A program made the translations under genes and the position numbers. This document shows, piece after piece, positions 36,046-49,200 of a stretch of 64,000 nucleotides of DNA. The notes under the pieces were generated by a model. That model saw only the letters and a program-made list of their open reading frames with translations, did no database searches and was not told the DNA's origin. This stretch comes from Euptelea pleiosperma (lineage: Eukaryota; Streptophyta; Magnoliopsida; Ranunculales; Eupteleaceae): assembly GCA_035048495.1 (NCBI GenBank), contig CM068548.1, forward strand, positions 806,001-870,000, read 5' to 3'. Position 1 is the first letter of the stretch. Each line of letters opens with the position of its first letter.

Positions 36046-39000
36046 CGACTCTTGTTCCAAGTCTTCAAATGTGTTGAAACAATTGTAATGGAAGAGTTTG
36101 AGTCAAATTACAAGGACCGATTTCGAAAACTTATCTAGTAATAGGCTTCGGAATGTAACAAACAAACTAAGTCCAATTAGAGCCATTGACGAACGAATGG
36201 AGCAAACTTGTTCCGCCTGTCCCGAATCTTGTTCCAAGACTTCAAATGTGTTGAAACAATAATAATGAAAGAGTTTGAGTAAAATTACGAGGTCCAGTTG
36301 CGAGAAAGTCACTAGTTATAGGCTTCGGAATGTTTCATAAATCGTGTCCAATTTGGGACATTGACACACGGATGGAGCAAACTTGCTCCGCCTGTCCCGA
36401 ATCTTGTTCCAACACATCAAATGTGTTGAAACAATAATAATGGAAGTGTTTGAGTAAAATTACGAGGTCCGGTAGCGAGAAAGTCAGTTGTTATAGGCTT
36501 CGGAATGTAACACAAACTGAGTCCAATTAGAGGCATTGACGCACGGATGGAGCAAACTTCTTTCGACGGTCCCGAACCTTATTCCAACAGTTCAAATGTG
36601 TTAAAACAATTGTAATAGAAGATATTGAGTCAAATTACGAGGTACGGTTGCGAAAAAGTTAGTAATTATAGGCTTAGGAATGTAACGCACAAACTGAGTC
36701 CAATTAGAGACATTGATGAACGAATGGAGCAAACTTGTTCCTCCTGTCCTGAATCTTGTTCCAAGACCTCAAATGTGTTGAAAACAATAATAATGAAAGA
36801 GTTTGAGTAAAATTACGAGGTCCAGTTGCGAGAAAGTCACTAGTTATAGGCTTCGGAATGTTTCACAAATCGTGTCCAATTTGAGACATTGACGCACGGA
36901 GGGAGCAAACTTGCTCCGCCTGTCCCGAATCTTGTTCCAACACATCAAATGTGTTGAAACAATAATAATGGAAGTGTTTGAGTAAAATTACGAGGTCCGG
37001 TAGCGAGAAAGTCAGTTGTTATAGGCTTCGGAATGTAACACACAAACTGAGTCCAATTAGAGGCATTGACGCACGGATGGAGCAAACTTCTTTCGACGGT
37101 CCCGAACCTTATTCCAACAGTTCAAATGTGTTAAAACAATTGTAATAGAAGATATTGAGTCAAATTACGAGGTCCGGTTGCGAAAAAGTCAGTAAATATA
37201 GGCTTAGGAATGTAACGCACAAACTGAGTCCAATTAGAGTAAAATTACGAGGTCCGGTTGAGAGAAAGTCACTAGTTATAGGCTTCGGAATGTAACACAG
37301 AAACTGTGTCCAATTTGAGACAATGATGCACAGATGGAGCAAACTTGTTCCGTCTGTACCGAATCTTGTTCCAACACTTCAAATGTGTTGAAACAATTGT
37401 AATGGAAGAGTTTGAGTCAAATTACGGGGTCCGGTTACGAAAATGTAACTAGTTATAGGATTCGGAATGTAACACACATACTAAGTCCAATTATAGACGT
37501 TGACGCACCGATGCAGCAAACTTGTTTCGACTATCCCGAATCTTGTTCCAAGACTTCAAATGTGTTGATACAATTGTAATGGAAGAGTTTGAGTCAAATT
37601 ATGAGGTTCGGTTCCGAAAACGTAACTAGCTATAGGCTTCGGAATGTAACACACAAACTAAGTCCAATTAGTGACATTGACGAGCGAATGGAGCAAACTT
37701 GTTCCGCCTGTCCCGAATCTTGTTCTGAGTCTTCAAATGTGTTGCAACAATGATAATGAAAGAGTTTGAGTAAAATTACGAGGTCCAGTTGCGAGAAAGT
37801 CACTAGTTATAGGCTTCAGAATGTAACACAGAAACTGTGTCCAATTTGAGACATTGATGCGGATGGAGCAAACTTGTTCCGCCTGTCCCGAATATTGTTC
37901 CAACACTTCAAATGTGTTGAAACAATAATATTGGAAGAGTTTGAATAAAATTACGAGGTCCGGTTGCGAGAAAGTCAGTTGTTATAGGCTTCGGAATGTA
38001 ACACACAAACTGGGTCCAATTAGAGGCATTGACGCACGGATGGAGCAAACTTCTTTCGACGGTCCCGAACCTTATTCCAACAGTTCAAATGTGTTAAAAC
38101 AATTGTAATAGAAGATATTGAGTCAAATTACGAGGTACGGTTGCGAAAAAGTTAGTAATTATAGGCTTAGGAATGTAACGCACAAACTGAGTCCAATTAG
38201 AGACATAGATGAACGAATGGAGCAAACTTGTTCCTCCTGTCCTGAATCTTGTTCCAAGACCTCAAATGTGTTGAAAACAATAATAATGAAAGAGTTTGAG
38301 TAAAATTACGAGGTCCAGTTGCGAGAAAGTCACTAGTTATAGGCTTCGGAATGTAACACAGAAACGGTGTCCATTTTGAGACAATGATGCACGGATGGAG
38401 CAAACTTGTTCCGTCTGTCCCGAATCTTGTTCCAACACTACAAATGTGTTGAAACAATTGTAATGGAATAGTTTGAGTCAAATTACGGGGTCCGGTTACG
38501 AAAATGTAACTAGTTATAGGATTCGGAATGTAACACACAAACTAAGTCCAATTATAGACGTGGACGCAAGGATGGAGCAACCTTGTTTCGACTGTCCCGA
38601 CTCTTGTTCCAAGTCTTCAAATGTGTTGAAACAATTGTAATGGAAGAGTTTGAGTCAAATTACAAGGACCGATTTCGAAAACTTATCTAGTAATAGGCTT
38701 CGGAATGTAACAAACAAACTAAGTCCAATTAGAGCCATTGACGAACGAATGGAGCAAACTTGTTCCGCCTGTCCCGAATCTTGTTCCAAGACTTCAAATG
38801 TGTTGAAACAATAATAATGAAAGAGTTTGAGTAAAATTACGAGGTCCAGTTGCGAGAAAGTCACTAGCTATAGGCTTCGGAATGTATCACAAACCGTGTC
38901 CAATTTGAGACATTGATGCACGGATGGAGCAAACTTGCTCCGCCTGTCCCGAATCTTGTTCCAACACATCAAATGTGTTGAAACAATAATAATGGAAGTG

Positions 39001-39658
39001 TTTGAGTAAAATTACGAGGTCCGGTAGCGAGAAAGTCAGTTGTTATAGGCTTCGTAATGTAACACACAAACTGAGCCCAATTAGAGGCATTGATGCACGG
39101 ATGGAGCAAACTTCTTTCGACGGTCCTGAACCTTATTCCAACAGTTCAAATGTGTTAAAACAATTGTAATAGAAGATATTGAGTCAAATTACGAGGTACG
39201 GTTGCGAAAAAGTTAGTAATTATAGGCTTAGGAATGTAACGCACAAACTGAGTCCAATTAGAGACATTGATGAACGAATGGAGCAAACTTGTTCCTGCTG
39301 TCCTGAATCTTGTTCCAAGACCTCAAATGTGTTGAAAATAATAATAATGAAAGAGTTTGAGTAAAATTACGAGGTCCAGTTGCGAGAAAGTCACTAGTTA
39401 TAGGCTTCGGAATGTAACACAGAAACGGTGTACATTTTGAGACAATGATGCACGGATGGAGCAAACTTGTTCCGTCTGTCCCGAATCTTGTTCCAACACT
39501 ACAAATGTGTTGAAACAATTGTAATGGAATAGTTTGAGTCAAATTACGGGGTCCGGTTACGAAAATGTAACTAGTTATAGGATTCGGAATGTAACACACA
39601 AACTAAGTCCAATTATAGACGTGGACGCAAGGATGGAGCAACCTTGTTTCGACTGTCC
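36046..39658 (+). repeat. 3613-bp higher-order unit, copy A
   Basis: Spans about 20.4 monomers, including one truncated monomer. Compared base by base with the sequence 3613 bp downstream, the tract 36046-39950 has only three substitutions (36901, 36948, 38207) and no indel. Unit boundaries are arbitrary within the repeat; the left limit is set by the first mismatch at 36045. Subunits with TACGGTTGCGAAAAAGTTAG at 36625, 38118 and 39179 show internal steps of 1493 and 1061 bp, the latter being six monomers. Confidence 0.93.
37170..37249 (+). repeat. Truncated monomer (80 bp) with 97-bp deletion, copy A
   Basis: ATTAGAG runs straight into TAAAATTACGAGG. The retained GAG matches both parental positions (ATTAGAGAC and TTTGAGTAA), consistent with deletion at a 3-bp microhomology. 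Confidence 0.88.
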
Positions 39659-42600
39659 CGACTCTTGTTCCAAGTCTTCAAATGTGTTGAAACAATTGTA
39701 ATGGAAGAGTTTGAGTCAAATTACAAGGACCGATTTCGAAAACTTATCTAGTAATAGGCTTCGGAATGTAACAAACAAACTAAGTCCAATTAGAGCCATT
39801 GACGAACGAATGGAGCAAACTTGTTCCGCCTGTCCCGAATCTTGTTCCAAGACTTCAAATGTGTTGAAACAATAATAATGAAAGAGTTTGAGTAAAATTA
39901 CGAGGTCCAGTTGCGAGAAAGTCACTAGTTATAGGCTTCGGAATGTTTCATAAATCGTGTCCAATTTGGGACATTGACACACGGATGGAGCAAACTTGCT
40001 CCGCCTGTCCCGAATCTTGTTCCAACACATCAAATGTGTTGAAACAATAATAATGGAAGTGTTTGAGTAAAATTACGAGGTCCGGTAGCGAGAAAGTCAG
40101 TTGTTATAGGCTTCGGAATGTAACACAAACTGAGTCCAATTAGAGGCATTGACGCACGGATGGAGCAAACTTCTTTCGACGGTCCCGAACCTTATTCCAA
40201 CAGTTCAAATGTGTTAAAACAATTGTAATAGAAGATATTGAGTCAAATTACGAGGTACGGTTGCGAAAAAGTTAGTAATTATAGGCTTAGGAATGTAACG
40301 CACAAACTGAGTCCAATTAGAGACATTGATGAACGAATGGAGCAAACTTGTTCCTCCTGTCCTGAATCTTGTTCCAAGACCTCAAATGTGTTGAAAACAA
40401 TAATAATGAAAGAGTTTGAGTAAAATTACGAGGTCCAGTTGCGAGAAAGTCACTAGTTATAGGCTTCGGAATGTTTCACAAATCGTGTCCAATTTGAGAC
40501 ATTGACGCACGGATGGAGCAAACTTGCTCCGCCTGTCCCGAATCTTGTTCCAACACATCATATGTGTTGAAACAATAATAATGGAAGTGTTTGAGTAAAA
40601 TTACGAGGTCCGGTAGCGAGAAAGTCAGTTGTTATAGGCTTCGGAATGTAACACACAAACTGAGTCCAATTAGAGGCATTGACGCACGGATGGAGCAAAC
40701 TTCTTTCGACGGTCCCGAACCTTATTCCAACAGTTCAAATGTGTTAAAACAATTGTAATAGAAGATATTGAGTCAAATTACGAGGTCCGGTTGCGAAAAA
40801 GTCAGTAAATATAGGCTTAGGAATGTAACGCACAAACTGAGTCCAATTAGAGTAAAATTACGAGGTCCGGTTGAGAGAAAGTCACTAGTTATAGGCTTCG
40901 GAATGTAACACAGAAACTGTGTCCAATTTGAGACAATGATGCACAGATGGAGCAAACTTGTTCCGTCTGTACCGAATCTTGTTCCAACACTTCAAATGTG
41001 TTGAAACAATTGTAATGGAAGAGTTTGAGTCAAATTACGGGGTCCGGTTACGAAAATGTAACTAGTTATAGGATTCGGAATGTAACACACATACTAAGTC
41101 CAATTATAGACGTTGACGCACCGATGCAGCAAACTTGTTTCGACTATCCCGAATCTTGTTCCAAGACTTCAAATGTGTTGATACAATTGTAATGGAAGAG
41201 TTTGAGTCAAATTATGAGGTTCGGTTCCGAAAACGTAACTAGCTATAGGCTTCGGAATGTAACACACAAACTAAGTCCAATTAGTGACATTGACGAGCGA
41301 ATGGAGCAAACTTGTTCCGCCTGTCCCGAATCTTGTTCTGAGTCTTCAAATGTGTTGCAACAATGATAATGAAAGAGTTTGAGTAAAATTACGAGGTCCA
41401 GTTGCGAGAAAGTCACTAGTTATAGGCTTCAGAATGTAACACAGAAACTGTGTCCAATTTGAGACATTGATGCGGATGGAGCAAACTTGTTCCGCCTGTC
41501 CCGAATATTGTTCCAACACTTCAAATGTGTTGAAACAATAATATTGGAAGAGTTTGAATAAAATTACGAGGTCCGGTTGCGAGAAAGTCAGTTGTTATAG
41601 GCTTCGGAATGTAACACACAAACTGGGTCCAATTAGAGGCATTGACGCACGGATGGAGCAAACTTCTTTCGACGGTCCCGAACCTTATTCCAACAGTTCA
41701 AATGTGTTAAAACAATTGTAATAGAAGATATTGAGTCAAATTACGAGGTACGGTTGCGAAAAAGTTAGTAATTATAGGCTTAGGAATGTAACGCACAAAC
41801 TGAGTCCAATTAGAGACATTGATGAACGAATGGAGCAAACTTGTTCCTCCTGTCCTGAATCTTGTTCCAAGACCTCAAATGTGTTGAAAACAATAATAAT
41901 GAAAGAGTTTGAGTAAAATTACGAGGTCCAGTTGCGAGAAAGTCACTAGTTATAGGCTTCGGAATGTAACACAGAAACGGTGTCCATTTTGAGACAATGA
42001 TGCACGGATGGAGCAAACTTGTTCCGTCTGTCCCGAATCTTGTTCCAACACTACAAATGTGTTGAAACAATTGTAATGGAATAGTTTGAGTCAAATTACG
42101 GGGTCCGGTTACGAAAATGTAACTAGTTATAGGATTCGGAATGTAACACACAAACTAAGTCCAATTATAGACGTGGACGCAAGGATGGAGCAACCTTGTT
42201 TCGACTGTCCCGACTCTTGTTCCAAGTCTTCAAATGTGTTGAAACAATTGTAATGGAAGAGTTTGAGTCAAATTACAAGGACCGATTTCGAAAACTTATC
42301 TAGTAATAGGCTTCGGAATGTAACAAACAAACTAAGTCCAATTAGAGCCATTGACGAACGAATGGAGCAAACTTGTTCCGCCTGTCCCGAATCTTGTTCC
42401 AAGACTTCAAATGTGTTGAAACAATAATAATGAAAGAGTTTGAGTAAAATTACGAGGTCCAGTTGCGAGAAAGTCACTAGCTATAGGCTTCGGAATGTAT
42501 CACAAACCGTGTCCAATTTGAGACATTGATGCACGGATGGAGCAAACTTGCTCCGCCTGTCCCGAATCTTGTTCCAACACATCAAATGTGTTGAAACAAT

Positions 42601-43271
42601 AATAATGGAAGTGTTTGAGTAAAATTACGAGGTCCGGTAGCGAGAAAGTCAGTTGTTATAGGCTTCGTAATGTAACACACAAACTGAGCCCAATTAGAGG
42701 CATTGATGCACGGATGGAGCAAACTTCTTTCGACGGTCCTGAACCTTATTCCAACAGTTCAAATGTGTTAAAACAATTGTAATAGAAGATATTGAGTCAA
42801 ATTACGAGGTACGGTTGCGAAAAAGTTAGTAATTATAGGCTTAGGAATGTAACGCACAAACTGAGTCCAATTAGAGACATTGATGAACGAATGGAGCAAA
42901 CTTGTTCCTGCTGTCCTGAATCTTGTTCCAAGACCTCAAATGTGTTGAAAATAATAATAATGAAAGAGTTTGAGTAAAATTACGAGGTCCAGTTGCGAGA
43001 AAGTCACTAGTTATAGGCTTCGGAATGTAACACAGAAACGGTGTACATTTTGAGACAATGATGCACGGATGGAGCAAACTTGTTCCGTCTGTCCCGAATC
43101 TTGTTCCAACACTACAAATGTGTTGAAACAATTGTAATGGAATAGTTTGAGTCAAATTACGGGGTCCGGTTACGAAAATGTAACTAGTTATAGGATTCGG
43201 AATGTAACACACAAACTAAGTCCAATTATAGACGTGGACGCAAGGATGGAGCAACCTTGTTTCGACTGTCC
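39659..43271 (+). repeat. 3613-bp higher-order unit, copy B
   Basis: Follows copy A in tandem. The identity continues to 43563, so the array holds about 2.08 units. The first difference after that is at 43564 (TTTCACAAACC versus TTTCATAAATC at 39951). Confidence 0.93.
40783..40862 (+). repeat. Truncated monomer (80 bp), copy B
   Basis: The same GAG junction as in copy A, exactly 3613 bp downstream. Confidence 0.88.
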
Positions 43272-46200
43272 CGACTCTTGTTCCAAGTCTTCAAATGTGT
43301 TGAAACAATTGTAATGGAAGAGTTTGAGTCAAATTACAAGGACCGATTTCGAAAACTTATCTAGTAATAGGCTTCGGAATGTAACAAACAAACTAAGTCC
43401 AATTAGAGCCATTGACGAACGAATGGAGCAAACTTGTTCCGCCTGTCCCGAATCTTGTTCCAAGACTTCAAATGTGTTGAAACAATAATAATGAAAGAGT
43501 TTGAGTAAAATTACGAGGTCCAGTTGCGAGAAAGTCACTAGTTATAGGCTTCGGAATGTTTCACAAACCGTGTCCAATTTGAGACATTGACGCACGGATG
43601 GAGCAAACTTGCTCCGCCTGTCCCGAATCTTGTTCCAACACATCAAATGTGGTGAAACAATAATAATGGAAGTGTTTGAGTAAAATTACGAGGTCCGGTA
43701 GCGAGAAAGTCAGTTGTTATAGGCTTCGGAGTGTAACACACAAACTGAGTCCAATTAGAGGCATTGACGCACGGATGGAGCAAACTTCTTTCGACGGTCC
43801 CGAACCTTATTCCAACAGTTCAAATGTGTTAAAACAATTGTAATAGAAGATATTGAGTCAAATTACGAGGTCCGGTTGCGAAAAAGTCAGTAAATATAGG
43901 CTTAGGAATGTAACGCACAAACTGAGTGCAATTAGAGAAAAAATAATAATGAAAGAGTTTGAGTAAAAATTATGAGGTCCAGTTGCGAGAAAGTCACTAG
44001 TTATAGGCTTCGGAATGTAACACAAACCGTGTCCAATTTGAGACATTGACGCACGGATGGAGCAAACTTGTTCCGCCTGTCCCGAATCTTGTTCCAACAC
44101 TTCAAATGTGTTGAAACAATAATAATGGAAGAGTTTGAGTAAAATTACAAGGTCCGGTAGCGAGAAAGTCAGTTGTTATAGGCTTCGGATGTAACACACA
44201 AACTGAGTCCAATTAGAGATTGCCGCCCAGATGGAGCAAACTTCTTTCGACGGTCCCGAACCTCATTCCAACACTTCAGATGTGTTAAAACAATTGTAAT
44301 AGAAGATATTGAGTCAAATTACGAGGTCCGGTTGCGAAAAAGTTAGTAATTATAGGCTTCGGAATGTAACTTACAAACTGAGTCCAATTAGAGACATTGA
44401 TGAACGAATGGAGCAAACTTGTTCCTCCTGTCCTGAATCTTGTTCCAAGACTTCAAATGGATTGAAAACAATAATAATGAAAGAGTTTGAGTAAAATTAC
44501 GAGGTCCAGTTGCGAGAAAGTCACTAGTTATAGGCATCGGAATGTAACACAGAAACTGTGTCCAATTTGAGACATTGATGCACGGATGGAGCAAACTTGT
44601 TTCGTCTGTCCCGAATCTTCTTCCAAGACTTCAAATGTTTTGATACAATTGTAATGGAAGAGCTTGAGTCAAATTATGAGGTCCGATTGCGAAAATGTAT
44701 CTAGTTATAGGCTTCAGAATGTAACACACAAACTAAGTCCATTTACAGATATTGACGAACGAATGGAGCAAACTTGTTCCGCCTGTCCCGAATCTTGTTC
44801 CAAGACTTCAAATGTGTTGAAACAATAATAATGAAAGAGTTTGAGTAAAATTACAAGGTCCAGTTGCGAGAAAGTTACTAGTTATAGGCTTCGGAATGTA
44901 ACCCACAAACCTTGTCCAATTTGAGACATTGACGCACGGATGGAGCAAACTTGTTCCGCCTGTCCCGAATATTGTTCCAACACTTCAAATGTGTTGAAAC
45001 AATAATATTGGAAGAGTTTGAGTAGAATTACGAGGTCCGGTTGCGAGAATGTCAGTTGTTATAGGCTTCGGAATGTAACACATAAATTGAGTCCAATTAG
45101 AGGCATTGACGCACGGATGGAGCAAACTTCTTTCGACGGTCCCGAACCTTATTCCAACACTTCAATTGGGTTAAAACAATTGTAATAGAAGATATTGAGT
45201 CAAATTACAAGGTCCGGTTGCAAAAAAGTGAGAAATTATAGGCTTAGGAATGTAACGCACAAACTGAGTCCAATTAGAGACATTGACAAACGAATGGAGC
45301 AAACTTGTTCTTCCTGACCCGAATCTTGTTCCAAGACTTCAAATGTGTTGAAACAATTATAATGGAAGAGTTTGAGTCAAATTACAAGGATCGATTTCGA
45401 AAACGTACCTAGTAATAGGCTTTGGAATGTAACAAACAAACTAAGTCCAATTAGAGCCATTGACGAACGAATGGAGCAAAGTTGTTCCGCCTGTCCCGAA
45501 TCTTGTTCCAAGACTTCAAATGTGTTGAAACAATAATAATGAAAGAGTTTGAGTAAAATTACGAGGTCCAGTTGCGAGAAAGTCACTAGTTATAGGCTTC
45601 GGAATGTAACACAAACCGTGTCCAATTTGAGACATTGACGCACGGATGGATCAAACTTGTTCCGCCTGTCCCGAATCTTGTTCCAACACTTCAAATGTGT
45701 TGAAACAATAATAATGGAAGAGTTTGAGTCAAATTACAAGGTCCGGTAGCGAGAAAGTCAGTTGTTATAGGCTTCGGAATGTAACACACAAACTGAGTCC
45801 AATTAGAGATTGCCGCACGGATGGAGCAAACTTCTTTCAACGATCCCAAACCTTATTCCAACACTTCAGATGTGTTAAAACAATTGTAATAGAAGATATT
45901 GAGTTCAATTACGAGGTCCGGTTGCGAAAAAGTTAGTAATTATAGGCTTAGGAATGTAACTTACAAACTGAGTCCAATTAGAGACATTGACGAACGAATG
46001 GAGCAAACTTGTTCCTCCTGTCCTGAATCTTGTTCCAAGACTTCAAATGTGATGAAAACAATAATAATGAAAGAGTTTGAGTAAAATTACGAGGTCCAGT
46101 TGCGAGAAAGTCACTAGTTATAGGCTTCGGAATGTAACACAGAAACTGTGTCCAATTTGAGACATTGATGCACGGATGGAGCAAACTTGTTCCGTCTGTC

Positions 46201-49200
46201 CCGAATCTTCTTCCAAGACTTCAAATGTGTTGATACAATTGCAATGGAAGAGCTTGAGTCAAATTATGAGGTCCGATTGCGAAAATGTATCTAGTTATAG
46301 GCTTCAGAATGTAACACACAAACTAAGTCCATTACAGATATTGACGAACGAATGGAGCAAACTTGTTCCGCCTGTCCCAAATCTTGTTCCAAGACTTCAA
46401 ATGTGTTGAAACAATAATAATGAAAGAGTTTCAGTAAAATTACAAGGTCTAGTTGCGAGAAAGTTACTAGTTATAGGCTTCGGAATGCAACACACAAACC
46501 TTGTCCAATTTGAGACATTGACGCACGGATGGAGCAAACTTGTTCCGCCTGTCCCGAATATTGTTCCAACACTTCAAATGTGTTGAAACAATAATATTGG
46601 AAGAGTTTGAGTAGAATTACGAGGTCCGGTTGCGAGAATGTCAGTTGTTGTAGGCTTCGGAATGTAACACATAAATTGAGTCCAATTAGAGGCATTGACG
46701 CACGGAGGGAGCAAACTTCTTTCGACGGTCCCGAACCTTATTCCAACACTTCAATTGGGTTAAAACAATTGTAATAGAAGATATTGAGTCAAATTACAAG
46801 GTCCGGTTGCAAAATAGTCAGAAATTATAGGCTTAGGAATGTAACGCACAAACTAAGTCCAATTAGGGACATTGACAAACGAATGGAGCAAACTTGTTCC
46901 TCCTGTCCTGAATCTTGTTCCAAGACTTCAAATGTGTTGAAACAATAATAATGAAAAAGTTTGAGCAAAATTACGAGGTCCAGTTGCGAGAAAGTCACTA
47001 GTTATAGGCTTCGGAATGTAACACAAACCGTATCCAATTTGAGACATTGACGCATGGATGGAGCAAACTTCTTCCGCCTGTCCCGAATCTTGTTCCAACA
47101 CTTCAAATGTGTTGAAACAATAATAATGGAAGAGTTTGAATAAAATTACGAGGTCCGGTAGCGAGAAAGTCAGATGTTATAGGCTTCGGAATGTAACACA
47201 CAAACTGGGTCCATTTAGAGGCATTGACGCACGGATGGAGCAAACTTCTTTCGACGGTCCTGAACCTTATTCCAACACTTCAAATGTGTTAAAACAATTG
47301 TAATAGAAGATATTGAGTCAAATTACGAGGTCCGGTTGCAAAAAAGTTAGTAATTATAGGCTTAAGAATGTAACGCACAAACTGAGTCCAATAAGAGACA
47401 TTGATGAACGAATGGAGCAAACTTGTTCCTCCTATCCTGAATCTTGTTCCGAGACTTCAAATGTGTGGAAAACAATAATAATGAAAGAGTTTGAGTAAAA
47501 TTACGAGGTCCAGTAGAGAGAAAGTCACTAGTTATAGGCTTCGGAATGTAACACAGAAACTGTGTCCAATTTGAGACAATGATGCACGGATGGAGCAAAC
47601 TTGTTCCGTCGGTTCCGAATCTTGTTCCAACACTTCAAATGTGTTGAAACAATTGTAATGGAAGAGTTTGAGTCAAATTACGGGGTCCGGTTACGAAAAT
47701 GTAACTAGTTATAGGATTCGGAATGTAACACGCAAACTAAGTCCAATTATAGACGTTGACGCACGGATGGAGCAAACTTGTTTCGACTATCCCGAATCTT
47801 CTTCCAAGACTTCAAATATGTTGATACAATTGTAATGGAAGAGTTTGAGTCAAATTATGAGGTCCGGTTCCGAAAACGTAACTAGTTATAGGCTTCGGAA
47901 TGTAACACACAAACTAAGTCCAATTAGAGACATTGACGAACGAATGGAGCAAACTTGTTCCGCCTGTCCCGAATCTTGTTCTGAGACTTCAAATGTGTTG
48001 CAACAATGATAGTGAAAGAGTTTGAGTAAAATTACGAGGTCCAGTTGCGAGAAAGTCACTAGTTATAGTCTTCGTAATGTAACACAGAAACTGTGTCCAA
48101 TTTGAGATATTGATGCACGGATGGAGCAAACTTGTTCCGCCTGTCCCGAATATTGTTCCAACACTTCAAATGTGTCGAAACAATAATATTGGAAGAGTTT
48201 GAATAAAATTACGAGGTCCGGTTGCGAGAAAGTCAGTTGTTATAGGCTTCGGAATGTAACACACAAATTGAGTCCAATTAGAGGCATTGACGCACGGATG
48301 GAGCAAATTCTTTCGATGGTCCCGAACCTTTTTCCAACACTTCAATTGGGTTAAAACAATTGTAATAGAAGATATTGAGTCAAATTACAAGGTCCGGTTG
48401 CAAAAAAGTCAGAAATTATAGGCTTAGGAATGTAACGCACAAACTGAGTCCAATTAGAGACATTGACAAACGAATGGAGCAAACTTGTTCCTCCTGTCCT
48501 AAATCTTGTTCCAAGACTTCAAATGTGTTGAAACAATAATAATGAAAAAGTTTGAGTAAAATTACGAGGTCCAGTTGCGAGAAAGTCACAAGTTATAGGC
48601 TTCGGAATGTAACACAAACCGTATCCAATTTGAGACATTGACGCACGGATGGAGCAAACTTCTTCCGCCTGTCCCGAATCTTGTTCCAACACTTCAAATG
48701 TGTTGAAACAATAATAATGGAAGAGTTTGAATAAAATTACGAGGTCCGGTAGCGAGAAAGTCAGTTGTTATAGGCTTCGGAATGTAACACACAAACTGGG
48801 TCCATTTAGAGGCATTGACGCACGGATGGAGCAAACTTCTTTCGACGGTCCCGAACCTTATTCCAACAGTTCAAATGTGTTAAAACAATTGTAATAGAAG
48901 ATATTGAGTCAAATTACGAGGTCCGGTTGCGAAAAAGTTAGTAATTATAGGCTTAGGAATGTAACGCACAAACTGAGTCCAATTAGAGATATTGATGAAC
49001 GAATGGAGCAAACTTGTTCCTCCTGTCCTGAATCTTGTTCCAAGACTTCAAATGTGTTGAAAACAATAATAATGAAAGAGTTTGAGTAAAATTACGAGGT
49101 CCAGTTGCGACAAAGTCACTAGTTATAGGCTTCGGAATGTAACACAGAAACTGTGTCCAATTTGAGACAATGATGCACGGATGGAGCAAACTTGTTCCGT

